Positions 1 to 8,437 of a stretch of 31,574 nt of DNA are shown here, piece after piece. Positions within the stretch are counted from its first letter, which is position 1, and each line of letters opens with the position of its first letter. The notes under the pieces are model-generated. The model was not told the origin of the DNA, did no database searches, and saw nothing but the letters and a program-made list of their open reading frames with translations. Position numbers and translations under genes: made by a program. This stretch comes from Acidimicrobiales bacterium (GTDB lineage: Bacteria; Actinomycetota; Acidimicrobiia; Acidimicrobiales; JAKAVM01), in contig DAIDIS010000267.1 in NCBI GenBank assembly GCA_027451785.1, forward strand, positions 1-31,574, in the 5' to 3' direction.

Positions 1-40
1 AACGCTGATAGGCCCCGGGTTTGGGAGATCGGTCCCTAGC

Positions 41-238
41 TCAGAGGTGATGAGAAATCCACAAGATCCCCTGGACGAGCCTGTAGACCAGATAGATGGC
101 CGTAACGCCGATCATCGCCTGAAAGTGCCAGGGGACCTTACGCCGCTGGCCGATCACTTCCCCGCACTCCGGGCACTCGCCGCCCGACCCTAGGTCAGAG
201 TCCTCTTGGAGCTTCGAACAGCTCTCACACCAGGGCAA
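41..238 (-). CDS. Small zinc-ribbon single-pass membrane protein
   Basis: A 65-residue protein with two CxxC knuckles (CESC near residue 4 and CPEC near residue 22), which together can bind one zinc ion, followed by a short basic stretch and one hydrophobic segment (about residues 41-60) that looks like a membrane helix. The start is a TTG directly after an in-frame stop, so no longer version is possible; a GAGG purine stretch lies about 10 nt upstream. It begins 18 bp after the phosphatase gene stop on the same strand and is probably cotranscribed with it. Short proteins of this build (PWC..C, zinc ribbon, PWHF, one helix) are, from memory, common in actinobacteria and of unknown function. 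I assign no role. The gene is small, but the paired CxxC motifs make it believable. Confidence 0.7.
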   Translation of the reverse strand: MPWCESCSKLQEDSDLGSGGECPECGEVIGQRRKVPWHFQAMIGVTAIYLVYRLVQGILWISHHL

Positions 239-256
239 CTACAAGAACCTCAACGC

Positions 257-1378
257 TTACGAACACCTCACAGCCAAGAGTGCAACATCGTCACCGAGAG
301 GCTCGGCAGCGAACTCCCTGGCCGCCGTCAACAAGTTGGCACACATCCCGCTTACGTCTTGATAGGGATCCCGCCTCAACACCTGAGCAACCCTATCTTC
401 ACCGAAGAGCTGTTCGCCCGATCGTGCCTCCGCAATCCCATCTGTATAGAGCAAGAGCACATCCCCGGACTCCATAGGGATTTCCCTGGAAAAGTAGCTG
501 GCCTTCTGGTCCAGAGCCAGGAGCGGGCCGGTGGACCTAAGAGGCCGTACTTCACCAGCATGGTAAAGCCAAGCCGGAGGGTGGCCTGCAGAGGCAAAGC
601 GCAAGGCACCTGCCGCCTGGTCGAAGACAACCACGCAGACTGACACCATCTCTTCGTAACGTCCCTGGGCTTTCCCCTGGGCACTCACGACGGCATTCAG
701 CTCCTCCATCGCCTGAGCCGGGTCCCGGTATTGATGGAGAAACACCCGGAGCAGGTTTTTCACCTGGAAAGCGGTGATCGACGGCTCAACGCCATGCCCG
801 GTAACGTCACCAATGGCCGCCACAAGCCGCCCTTGTGCGACGGGGAAGATGTCATAGAAGTCGCCCGCCATTGCACCAGCGCCCGGCTGGTATACATGGC
901 CGATCTCGAAACCTTCGATCTCGGGAAGCTCGTCCGGTGCAAGACGCTGCGACCACTTCATGGGCGCAAGCTCCTGCTGAGCTAGGACCTCCTCGGCCCT
1001 ACGCTCTATCGACGCCCTCTCCTCGGCAAGCCTGTCCGCGGCAATCAGCTCCTTGCGTTGGAACAATGAAACCCCGACTGGGATGGCGATTACGAGTGAG
1101 GCCCACTCGGCGATTCTTTTTGGGACGAGTGACGCCATGAGTGCCCCAGTGCCGATCACGAAATACAAGCCGGTAACGTGAAGATCCTTCAAATAGGACG
1201 CCCTCGACAAAGCGACAGCTTCTTCGCTCACTCTCCCGCTCTCCAAGTCCCTCTTCATCCGGCCATGAGACCTGCCAAGCCTCCGGGCGGAGCGGCCCCA
1301 GATGTAGACCGCTACATAGGCGGAAAGTGCAACGGCAAACAAGACCCCGTAGTGGATCGGGAAGCTGCTAGCGAGCAC
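257..1378 (-). CDS. Membrane-bound PP2C/SpoIIE-family Ser/Thr phosphatase
   Basis: A 373-residue protein with a C-terminal PPM/SpoIIE phosphatase domain (about 150-373) and an N-terminal membrane region. Hydrophobic segments lie at about 12-28, 70-85 and 92-106, followed by a charged, likely coiled-coil linker (about 109-137). Metal-binding and fold motifs are visible: GDFYD (172-176), GDVTGHG (190-196), SAGHPP (263-268), YTDG (311-314) and a terminal GDDVALL. Family members dephosphorylate Ser/Thr residues, classically anti-sigma-factor antagonists (RsbU, SpoIIE). No GAF, PAS or HAMP sensor is recognisable, so any signal would have to come through the membrane part. The GTG start overlaps the end of der by 11 bp, which suggests translational coupling. 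No anti-sigma factor or antagonist gene lies nearby, so the substrate is unknown. Confidence 0.9.
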   Translation of the reverse strand: MLASSFPIHYGVLFAVALSAYVAVYIWGRSARRLGRSHGRMKRDLESGRVSEEAVALSRASYLKDLHVTGLYFVIGTGALMASLVPKRIAEWASLVIAIPVGVSLFQRKELIAADRLAEERASIERRAEEVLAQQELAPMKWSQRLAPDELPEIEGFEIGHVYQPGAGAMAGDFYDIFPVAQGRLVAAIGDVTGHGVEPSITAFQVKNLLRVFLHQYRDPAQAMEELNAVVSAQGKAQGRYEEMVSVCVVVFDQAAGALRFASAGHPPAWLYHAGEVRPLRSTGPLLALDQKASYFSREIPMESGDVLLLYTDGIAEARSGEQLFGEDRVAQVLRRDPYQDVSGMCANLLTAAREFAAEPLGDDVALLAVRCS

Positions 1379-2735
1379 GCTGCCTCGCCCGGATCTTCAA
1401 AGGAGTGGGACCGAACCCGAAGCTTTCACGGATCTTTCGTTCCAGATAGCGCAGATAGGTGCGCGGCAGCACCCGATTAGAAAAGAACGTAAAGGTCGGC
1501 GGCTCGATGGCACCTTGCGTCGCGTAAAGGACCCTGGCCCCACTCGGAGCGGGGTGCTCCAACTGAGCTTGGTTGATCACCTTGTTCAGCTCCGATGTCG
1601 GTATCCTCCGCCCGTATGCCTCGGTGGCCTGGCGAATGGCGGGCAACAGCTTGTGGACTCCCAATCCGGTGAGCGCGCTTATCTTCAGGATTGGCGCATA
1701 GCCCAAGAAGCTCAACCGGTCCTCCACGTCCCTCAAGACTTCCTGGCGCCTGTCCGCACTTAACAGCTCCCACTTGTTAATAACGATGACGACCGGGCTT
1801 CCGGCCGCGTCCACTCTCTCAGCGAGGCGCTGGTCCTGATGCGTTACGCCGGCATTACCATCAATCACGACTACAGCGATTTCCGACCTGTCGATCGCAG
1901 CCAGGGCCCTGACCAAAGAGTAGTACTCGACCCCCTCGTCAATGCGGGACCTCCGCCTAAGTCCAGCCGTGTCGACAAAGCGAATCGACCCATGTTCGGT
2001 CTCGACGATGGTGTCGACCGAATCCCTCGTAGTACCGGCTTCGTCGTGGGTAATGGAGCGCTCGTCCCCCACCATACGGTTGAAAAGCGTCGACTTGCCG
2101 ACATTGGGCCTGCCCACGATTGCCACAGCCGGGCACCTGAATTCGGCCTCTTCGGGTACTTCAGCGAAGTCCCGCAGCTCGGGAGGTTCTTCAGGCGAGT
2201 ACCCACGCTCGCGCAACTTGTTGACTACGGCGTCCAGAAGGTCACCACTTCCCCGTCCATGTACTGCACTGACCATGAACATGTCGCCAACCCCGAGGCT
2301 CGACGCCGACCAGGCGTCCGCCTCCTGCCTCTCCGAATCGACCTTGTTCGCAACCACGATTATCGGAGCACCTGATCGCCTGAGTAGGTTCGTAACGCGC
2401 TCATCCTCGGTCGTGACCCCCACCTGGGCATCGATAACCAGGAGAATTACGTCAGCATCCCTGGCAGCCTTCAGCGCCTGGTCACTCACCTTCGAGGCCA
2501 ACTCGTCGCCGAACTCCATCCATCCGCCGGTATCCATCAGCGAAAACTTGAGACCGGACCACTCGGCGTCGAACGTTTTACGATCGCGAGTTACCCCAGC
2601 GAAAGAGTCGGTAACCGCTTCCCTCTTGCCGAGGATGCGGTTGCACAGGGACGACTTCCCGACATTCGGGCGCCCGACCACTGCCACTAAGGGTGTTTTG
2701 TTCTTGGCAGGGGAAGTCGGTTGCGAAGTCATCAT
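1368..2735 (-). CDS. der: Ribosome biogenesis GTPase Der (EngA)
   Basis: A 455-residue double-GTPase of typical family length. G domain 1 carries GRPNVGKSS (21-29), DTGGW (68-72) and NKVD (130-133). G domain 2 carries GRPNVGKST (208-216), DTAGLRRR (255-262) and NKWE (320-323). A C-terminal KH-like domain with the family's ERKIRESFGF-type segment follows. Der binds the 50S subunit and is needed for its assembly. Two adjacent ATG codons (2733-2735 and 2730-2732) can serve as start. There is no convincing Shine-Dalgarno, but TATTCT sits exactly 6 nt before the first ATG, as expected for a leaderless transcript. It is divergent from ispH and overlaps the phosphatase gene by 11 bp. In mycobacteria der directly follows cmk; here the two are about 3.5 kb apart, separated by ispH, the phosphoesterase gene and plsC. 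Confidence 0.97.
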   Translation of the reverse strand: MMTSQPTSPAKNKTPLVAVVGRPNVGKSSLCNRILGKREAVTDSFAGVTRDRKTFDAEWSGLKFSLMDTGGWMEFGDELASKVSDQALKAARDADVILLVIDAQVGVTTEDERVTNLLRRSGAPIIVVANKVDSERQEADAWSASSLGVGDMFMVSAVHGRGSGDLLDAVVNKLRERGYSPEEPPELRDFAEVPEEAEFRCPAVAIVGRPNVGKSTLFNRMVGDERSITHDEAGTTRDSVDTIVETEHGSIRFVDTAGLRRRSRIDEGVEYYSLVRALAAIDRSEIAVVVIDGNAGVTHQDQRLAERVDAAGSPVVIVINKWELLSADRRQEVLRDVEDRLSFLGYAPILKISALTGLGVHKLLPAIRQATEAYGRRIPTSELNKVINQAQLEHPAPSGARVLYATQGAIEPPTFTFFSNRVLPRTYLRYLERKIRESFGFGPTPLKIRARQRAR

Positions 2736-2741
2736 TTCTCA

Positions 2742-2747
2742 AGAATA
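2742..2747 (-). promoter_or_regulatory. Predicted -10 box for leaderless der mRNA
   Basis: TATTCT on the minus strand, followed by exactly six bases and the ATG at 2735, places a transcription start on or next to the A of ATG. No good -35 is seen. The inference rests on spacing and on the lack of a Shine-Dalgarno sequence. Confidence 0.4.
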
Positions 2748-2777
2748 AAGTCTGGCGCCGGAGTAGCCTTATTAACT

Positions 2778-3821
2778 ATGCCAGTAGAGCGTGTACTACT
2801 CGCCCAACCCAGAGGATTTTGCGCGGGCGTCGAAATGGCCATCAAGGCCCTGGCCTGGATGGTCAGAGTGTTCGATCCTCCCGTCTATTGCTACCACGAA
2901 ATCGTGCACAACCAAGATGTGGTGGATCGATTCCGGCGGGTAGGGGTGATATTCGTGGACGACATTGAGGAAGTCCCGGAAGGTGCCCCGGTGATGCTCT
3001 CGGCCCATGGTTCCGCGCCGGAAGTGGTTGAAGAGGCCAGGCGTCGAGGCGGCGTCGTAGTGAATTCAGTATGCCCTCTCGTCACCAAGGTCCACCACGA
3101 AATGAAGACCAGGGCCAGCAAGGGCTACCGGGTCATTTACGTCGGGCACAAGGGACACGAGGAGGCGATAGGGACGATGGCGGTGGCCCCCGACGCTGCC
3201 CTTTTAGTCGAAACCGAAGAGGATGTGGACGCCCTCCAAGGAGTGGACGGTCCCCTTGCGCTCTTGGCTCAGACCACACTCAGCCACGACGAATGGGCCG
3301 GGGTGGTCGACCGCGTAAAGGAGCGCTTCGGAGAACTCTGGATGCCAACTCGCGGAGATCTTTGCTTCGCCACTACGAACAGACAGGCGGCACTCAGAGC
3401 GATTGCGGGGAAGGCTGATGCTGTTATCGTGATCGGTTCCGCAAACTCCTCCAACACCGTCGCCCTGACCAAAGTTGCCAAAGCCTCGGGCTGTCCCAGG
3501 GTTTACAGAGTGAACCGCGCCGACGAGCTCCCCGACGACCTGAGCGGCGTGATCGGAGTTACTGCCGGTGCGTCGGCTTCAGAGGAACTCGTTCAGTCAG
3601 TAATCGACCACCTAGCTCCAATACATGGGACTGAGAACGTTCACGTAACTGAAGAAGACGAGTACTTTCCTCCGCCAAGGCAGCTGCGTGACCTGGAACG
3701 CTCCATGTCCGCCGCTCTGTCATTCGGCCTCGGGGCACCCGCGGCGGCAGATTCTACAGTGGAGGAAGACCGGTTCATTTCGGCTAGCGACGTTCTGAAA
3801 AAGCTAAGCACTACGCCCTGA
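2778..3821 (+). CDS. ispH: 4-hydroxy-3-methylbut-2-enyl diphosphate reductase
   Basis: IspH catalyses the last MEP-pathway step, reducing HMBPP to IPP and DMAPP with a [4Fe-4S] cluster. The three cluster cysteines are visible: GFCAGV (C15), VCPLVTKVH (C99) and DLCFATTNRQ (C196). SAHG, AQTTLS and GSANSSNT, which line the substrate pocket, are also present. The frame is open back to a TTG at 2721, but that would overlap the der start. The ATG at 2778 gives the expected N-terminus (VERVLLAQPRGFCAGV) and a 347-residue protein. It is somewhat longer than the roughly 316-residue E. coli enzyme because of an acidic C-terminal extension (about 310-347) of no known role. It is divergent from der and convergent with the phosphoesterase gene. 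TAGCCT lies 8 nt before the ATG and could be a weak -10. Confidence 0.95.
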   Translation: MPVERVLLAQPRGFCAGVEMAIKALAWMVRVFDPPVYCYHEIVHNQDVVDRFRRVGVIFVDDIEEVPEGAPVMLSAHGSAPEVVEEARRRGGVVVNSVCPLVTKVHHEMKTRASKGYRVIYVGHKGHEEAIGTMAVAPDAALLVETEEDVDALQGVDGPLALLAQTTLSHDEWAGVVDRVKERFGELWMPTRGDLCFATTNRQAALRAIAGKADAVIVIGSANSSNTVALTKVAKASGCPRVYRVNRADELPDDLSGVIGVTAGASASEELVQSVIDHLAPIHGTENVHVTEEDEYFPPPRQLRDLERSMSAALSFGLGAPAAADSTVEEDRFISASDVLKKLSTTP

Positions 3822-3886
3822 GTGTCGAGCACGCCGGCGAATTCTCCGAGTTTCGTCCGCGAATCAACTGCGAGAGTCAACCCACG

Positions 3887-5641
3887 CTAAGGAGCTAGAT
3901 TCGGATCGTCGTCGACAGACTCGGTTTCGACAGACTCTTTTGCGGGCGTTACCGGAACATTTGACATATCCGCACCAGATACCTCCTGATCGGCCCCAAC
4001 GGTCGGTAGGCCGACCGACCTACGGCGTAGAAGAACTGCTCCCAGCGACCCAACTGAGGCGGCAGCGGCAACAATTCCGGCAATTAGGAAGGGAGCTCGG
4101 TCGGCTCCCAGCTTCGTGGAACTGAGACCGGGTTTGGTGGACGGGGAGACTACGGGAATTGAGGCGGGCATCTTCGCGCCACTTGGCCATTGCGTGCCGC
4201 CTTTGATAGTTCCTCCCCGCGGAGGCGTCCCATTCGTTACCGCACCATCCGGTGGGATTGAGCCAACGGGGTGGCCGGGCGCACAGGATGCGACATAACT
4301 TGGGGCCCAATCCAAGAGCGGCGGATCTAGGAATTGTCCTGGCTGAGTGAAATCAAGCGAGTCAAGAAGGTTCGACGCATTCGCGTCCCTAAAGGTAAGT
4401 GAGGGCAGGTTCCACTTAGTCTCGATCAACTTCAGGATGGATGTGTGGTCGTGGACTATGTGGGACACATAATTGCGCTTAGCGAACGGACTCACGATTA
4501 CGCATGGAACTCTCATCCCGCAACGCGTGTACCCGTCGTATGGGCTGACTCCCAAGGGAACGCTGGGCGGCAGGAAATCCGGAGGTACCACACTCGGAGG
4601 TGGTACGTGATCGAAGTAACCGCCGTGCTCGTCATAGCACCAAACGAGAAGCGTTTTCGGCCACTTTGGACCCTCCATAGCCGCTCTTATCACTTCAGAC
4701 GCGAACGCCTCGCCCTTCTTGATGTCCTGCGGATCCTCTTCGGATCCGGTGAAGAAATCAGGGTCTACGAAGGAAACCGAAGGGAGGGTACCTCGGCGTG
4801 CGTCGTCAAAGTACTGACTTACTTTCACCGTGGCCGCCTTGATTGAGGGACTCGAAGAGAACTCTTTCAGATATAAGGCAGCAGTAGGAAGTGTCGAGTA
4901 GTAGTTCTTCCAAGTGATCCCGAACTGACTCAAAAGCGAGAAGATAGTACCGGCCGGGGGTATTGGGTCGCTGGATGAAGGAAAACGATCGTCGATCAAG
5001 CCAAAGGCCGTACCCGAGACGAGAAATCGCCGGTTTGGGTAGGTGGGTCCCAGTACGGACGAGAAATACCTGTCGCAAAGGGGGAACGTCTTTCCCAAGC
5101 TGTAATAAAACGGCAAGTCCGATCCGTCCCAATAGCCCATCGCAACCGGCCCGCTTGCAGATCCAACAAATCCATCCATCAATCCGCCGTCAAACTGGAC
5201 GTGCGAGTCGACCCAACTCTGGGACGGTCTTGCGTTCTCTTGGCAAGTGGAAGGGAGGTGAAAGCTGGTTACATACTCCCCTCCGGGACCTGGGTTGTAA
5301 TTCACAGGTGATCCGGCCTCGGAAAGCTTGAACCCATCCCCTCGTCGCAACATCCCGAAATAATTGTCGAACGAATGATTTTCCATCATCAACACGATGA
5401 CGTGTTCGATCTCGGGGATCGTATCCTCGCCCTCCGGAAGCGACGGGTTCGCGAGCGACCCCGGCCTGAACTGGGGGGTATCGGACCCCGAAGCCGTTGA
5501 CCATGCCCTATTGACGAATCCCAACGGCTGACCACCAGCCGCCGCAATTCCCCCTGCGATCAGGGCCTTGGAGCCTACCCGTAGCGCATGGCGCCGACTA
5601 AGAATGCCGACCACCTGTCGCCAAAAAGGCGTTCGCTTCAT
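3887..5641 (-). CDS. Exported, membrane-anchored phosphoesterase (phospholipase C / acid phosphatase family)
   Basis: A 584-residue member of the PF04185 phosphoesterase family, which includes non-haemolytic phospholipases C and AcpA-type acid phosphatases. Family motifs: MMENHSFDNYFG (85-96), GPTYPNR (198-204), YDEHGGYFDH (336-345) and HDHTS (397-401), the metal/active-site regions. The N-terminus has SRR at 15-17 followed by a hydrophobic Ala/Gly stretch (about 24-38), a weak twin-arginine-like signal. A Pro/Thr/Gly-rich spacer (about 455-515), a membrane helix (about 518-538), RRR and an acidic cytoplasmic tail follow. The enzyme is therefore probably tethered with its catalytic domain outside. 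An upstream in-frame TTG (5668) exists, but the ATG at 5641 leaves only a 44-bp overlap with plsC. Whether the substrate is phospholipid, another phosphodiester or a phosphomonoester cannot be read from the sequence. Confidence 0.88.
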   Translation of the reverse strand: MKRTPFWRQVVGILSRRHALRVGSKALIAGGIAAAGGQPLGFVNRAWSTASGSDTPQFRPGSLANPSLPEGEDTIPEIEHVIVLMMENHSFDNYFGMLRRGDGFKLSEAGSPVNYNPGPGGEYVTSFHLPSTCQENARPSQSWVDSHVQFDGGLMDGFVGSASGPVAMGYWDGSDLPFYYSLGKTFPLCDRYFSSVLGPTYPNRRFLVSGTAFGLIDDRFPSSSDPIPPAGTIFSLLSQFGITWKNYYSTLPTAALYLKEFSSSPSIKAATVKVSQYFDDARRGTLPSVSFVDPDFFTGSEEDPQDIKKGEAFASEVIRAAMEGPKWPKTLLVWCYDEHGGYFDHVPPPSVVPPDFLPPSVPLGVSPYDGYTRCGMRVPCVIVSPFAKRNYVSHIVHDHTSILKLIETKWNLPSLTFRDANASNLLDSLDFTQPGQFLDPPLLDWAPSYVASCAPGHPVGSIPPDGAVTNGTPPRGGTIKGGTQWPSGAKMPASIPVVSPSTKPGLSSTKLGADRAPFLIAGIVAAAASVGSLGAVLLRRRSVGLPTVGADQEVSGADMSNVPVTPAKESVETESVDDDPNLAP

Positions 5642-6320
5642 CGAGAAGACGTTGCATCGCGAGCTCAAGATCGCCGGTCAGGTTCCTTGCGGCTTGTCGA
5701 ATTCCGCCCGACTCCTTCAGCTCGGCCCCCGGAACCGGGATTAGCGGTTTGCCTATTATCACCACCACTTTCGAAGGACGTGGAAGCTTCTTGCCAACCG
5801 GCATGACTTCTTCGGAACCTGCGATGGCCACTGGAACGATCGGGGCACCCGCCTTGGTGGCGATATAGGCAGCGCCGTCGAAAATGTCTTCGACAACCGG
5901 CCCTGACCTTCTCGTTCCTTCCGGAAACAGGACCAACGGCTCGCCGGAGCCAAGAATCTCAATACAGGTACGCAATGCGCGCCTGTCAGCCGACCCCCTG
6001 TGAACGGGTATCCCTCCCAAAGCGCTGACGGCCTTACCCAATGGCTTGAAATCCCATAGCGAGTCTTTGGCCAGAAAGCGTAGGCGCCTTTTCGTGATCA
6101 TCCCAACGATCGGTGTGTCGATGTTCGACCGATGAGTAGGAGCAACCACGAAAACTCCCGATTCAGGGATGTTCTCCCGTCCTCGAATCTCCATCCGAGT
6201 AAAAATAAAAGTCAGGCCACCGATCAACGTTCTGCCGAGCCAATAGATAACTCGGTCCGTCTTGGTGGGTAGCGAAGGCGGGACTCCATGCTCGCTTGTC
6301 AAGGGGTTCTCTTGTTCCAT
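5598..6320 (-). CDS. plsC: 1-acylglycerol-3-phosphate O-acyltransferase family protein
   Basis: A 240-residue PlsC-type acyltransferase. Motif I HRSNID (63-68, HX4D), motif II/III region GGIPVHRG (102-109) with a downstream Arg-rich segment, and FPEGTRR (132-138) are present. The family acylates lysophosphatidate to phosphatidate at the membrane. A hydrophobic N-terminal stretch (about 25-42) suits membrane association. The ATG at 6320 overlaps the aroA-cmk stop by 22 bp, pointing to translational coupling. A cmk-plsC pairing is familiar from other bacteria. The phosphoesterase gene follows with a 44-bp overlap, so one transcript may carry both phospholipid synthesis and a candidate phospholipid-cleaving enzyme. 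The exact acyl acceptor is not proven. Confidence 0.92.
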   Translation of the reverse strand: MEQENPLTSEHGVPPSLPTKTDRVIYWLGRTLIGGLTFIFTRMEIRGRENIPESGVFVVAPTHRSNIDTPIVGMITKRRLRFLAKDSLWDFKPLGKAVSALGGIPVHRGSADRRALRTCIEILGSGEPLVLFPEGTRRSGPVVEDIFDGAAYIATKAGAPIVPVAIAGSEEVMPVGKKLPRPSKVVVIIGKPLIPVPGAELKESGGIRQAARNLTGDLELAMQRLLDEANAFLATGGRHS

Positions 6321-8437
6321 AGCTCGACAATTACTTTCGTAACTTCCGCGATCCCCATCGACGACGTGTCTATCTTTACAGAATCCTCGGATTCAGTAAG
6401 GGGTGAGTCGGTTCTGGTCCGGTCCCTCTCGTCGCGCTCCAGCATTGCTCCCAGCGGAGAGGCACCCGGTCCAGCTCCTTCTTCTTCCGCCCTTCTCGCA
6501 GCCCGCACTTGCGCGTCTGCCGTTAGGTAGACCTTCAGGCGGGCCTCTGGAAACACCACTGAGCCGATGTCGCGACCCTCGACTACTCCCCCTCCGTGAT
6601 CGTCAGCCCAAATCCTCTGCAACTCGACCATCCTTTTCCTCACAGCCGGGTGTGCAGCAACTTTCGATGCAGCAGAGGTGGTCTCCTCAGTACGGATTTC
6701 ATCGCTTACATCCTCTGAGTCGACCGTCACCAACTGACCGGGACCCGACCCTTCGACCTTTACCGTAAGCCCCCGCACAAGGCCCTCCAATGCGTCCTGG
6801 TCCTCGATCTTCACCTCTCGTCGCAACGCGAGACAACCAACTGCTCGATACATCGCCCCTGTATCCAGGTAAGCCATCCCCAGCATCTTCGCTACTTCTC
6901 GGGCAATGGTGGACTTGCCGGAGCCGGAAGGTCCGTCAATCGCTAGAACGCTGTGCCGGGCATCCGAAGCGGCTGTATTCGGGCTTGGTCTGGAAGCGAC
7001 TTTACTTGGACTTATTCCCGGTCCATCGTCCACGCTCGAAAGTTCCTCGTACTGGAACGAAGCCCCTATGGCTGCGAGATGAGAAACAAACTCGGGGTAA
7101 GAAGTGGCAACCGCATCCCAGCCGTGGATCGAGGTAACATCATTGCCGGCAAGCCCGGCGATCGCGCAGGCCATAGCAATCCGGTGGTCCCCGTGCGATC
7201 GGCAGTGACCTCCGGTAATGCGACCACCGGTTACACGCATATCGTCTCCTATAACTTCGACATTGGCACCCAACGCCGTTAGCTCAGACGCCACCGTCGC
7301 GAGGCGATCGCTCTCTTTTACCCTCAGCTCCGCCAGCCCTTTAAATGTGCTGATACCTTTTGCAAATGCGGCGGCAACCGCGAGTATCGGCACCTCGTCC
7401 AGGCTGGGGATCTCTTCGGCGTCAACCGTAGTGGCAGTCAAGCTCGAAGTTCGTACGCGCAAGTCTGCGGTCTCGCCACTCTTCCCTTCAACCGTGATGT
7501 CCGCTCCCATTCGCTTCAACACTGAGACGAAGCCGGACCTTTCAGGGCCCAGGTATACGGACTCCACCAACAAGTCACTACCAGGGACAATCAGGCCCGC
7601 AACCACCCAAAACGCCGCTTGCGAGGGATCGCCGGGAACCCTGGTGGAAAATGGAGAAACCTTGCCTGGGAAAACAGTTACAGACGAGCCACCCCCATTT
7701 CCGAAATCAGCAGACTCGACCGATACGCCACATAGCTTCAGGAGCTCCTCTGTATGCGGGCGGGTCTTGTGTGCCTCCCGAATTGTGGTCGGGCCCGAGG
7801 CATTAAGTCCCGCTAGAAGAATCGCGGACTTCACCTGTGCCGACGGAACGGGCACCGTGTAGTCGATACCCTTCAACCTTGAGCCCCTGATTACCACCGG
7901 CGCCAACTTGCCACCGGCTCTACCATCGACGACCGCGCCCATATCCGACAAGGGTCGAATCACTCTGTCCATCGGTCGAGAGGAAAGAGATCGGTCGCCC
8001 GTCAATACAAAAAGCCCTTCCCGCCCCGCGACCAGCCCCAACATCAGCCTGAACCCAGTCCCCGAGTTGCCCAAATCAAGTGGTTTGGTAGGCTCACTCA
8101 ACTCTCCCCCGGTCCCATGAACCACGACTCGCTCCGAACCGGTAGGGGAACTAATCAAAGCACCCATAGCCACCATCGCCATGGCGGTACGAATGACGTC
8201 ATCACCAGTCGAGATCCCGTCGATCTCGCAGGGGCCATCCGCTAAACAGGCGAGCATCAATGACCTGTGTGAGATCGACTTGTCTCCCGGGGGCGTGACT
8301 GTACCCCGCAAGCCTGACGACGGGTTGACCTTGAGCAGCCCGGTATCTTCACCTTCGACCTTGTCCCCGGTTGTAATGGATGACTGCCCCGTGTCAGGGT
8401 TCGACAACTTCTGTTTGAAATATTCGAATCTGTTCAT
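6299..8437 (-). CDS. aroA-cmk: Bifunctional EPSP synthase / cytidylate kinase fusion
   Basis: A 712-residue fusion. Residues about 34-460 are 3-phosphoshikimate 1-carboxyvinyltransferase (shikimate pathway step 6): GDKSISHR (51-58), GNSGTGFR (123-130), SAQVKSAILLAG (199-210), RVPGDPSQAAFW (266-277), LDEVPILAV (346-354), RVKESDRL (372-379) and GDHRIAMA (416-423). A low-complexity Ser/Pro-rich linker (about 465-495) follows. Residues about 497-712 are CMP/dCMP kinase: P-loop GPSGSGKST (502-510), DTGAMYRA (525-532), EGRDIG (620-625) and ERDERDRTRTDSPL (667-680). Both halves look complete. The frame is continuous with no stop in the linker, so this is not two adjacent genes. The N-terminal ~33 residues before the EPSPS core are not conserved as far as I can tell, so the ATG at 8437 is likely but not certain. 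A GAAAGAG purine stretch precedes it. Confidence 0.95.
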   Translation of the reverse strand: MNRFEYFKQKLSNPDTGQSSITTGDKVEGEDTGLLKVNPSSGLRGTVTPPGDKSISHRSLMLACLADGPCEIDGISTGDDVIRTAMAMVAMGALISSPTGSERVVVHGTGGELSEPTKPLDLGNSGTGFRLMLGLVAGREGLFVLTGDRSLSSRPMDRVIRPLSDMGAVVDGRAGGKLAPVVIRGSRLKGIDYTVPVPSAQVKSAILLAGLNASGPTTIREAHKTRPHTEELLKLCGVSVESADFGNGGGSSVTVFPGKVSPFSTRVPGDPSQAAFWVVAGLIVPGSDLLVESVYLGPERSGFVSVLKRMGADITVEGKSGETADLRVRTSSLTATTVDAEEIPSLDEVPILAVAAAFAKGISTFKGLAELRVKESDRLATVASELTALGANVEVIGDDMRVTGGRITGGHCRSHGDHRIAMACAIAGLAGNDVTSIHGWDAVATSYPEFVSHLAAIGASFQYEELSSVDDGPGISPSKVASRPSPNTAASDARHSVLAIDGPSGSGKSTIAREVAKMLGMAYLDTGAMYRAVGCLALRREVKIEDQDALEGLVRGLTVKVEGSGPGQLVTVDSEDVSDEIRTEETTSAASKVAAHPAVRKRMVELQRIWADDHGGGVVEGRDIGSVVFPEARLKVYLTADAQVRAARRAEEEGAGPGASPLGAMLERDERDRTRTDSPLTESEDSVKIDTSSMGIAEVTKVIVELWNKRTP

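Noticed and set aside
31..54. tRNA-like 5' part (GGTCCCT-AG-CTCA...TGAG resembling acceptor and D arm)
   Set aside because: No anticodon stem, T arm or matching 3' acceptor strand follows, and the stretch runs into the 3' end of the zinc-ribbon gene.
206..643. Plus-strand 145-codon open frame
   Set aside because: Antisense to the phosphatase gene, whose catalytic motifs are clear; no domain or coding signal of its own.
1942..2748. Plus-strand 268-codon open frame antisense to der
   Set aside because: Der motifs on the other strand are complete; the long shadow frame follows from codon bias.
7218..7862. Plus-strand 214-codon open frame antisense to aroA-cmk
   Set aside because: Low-complexity shadow of a well-conserved EPSP synthase; no recognisable protein.
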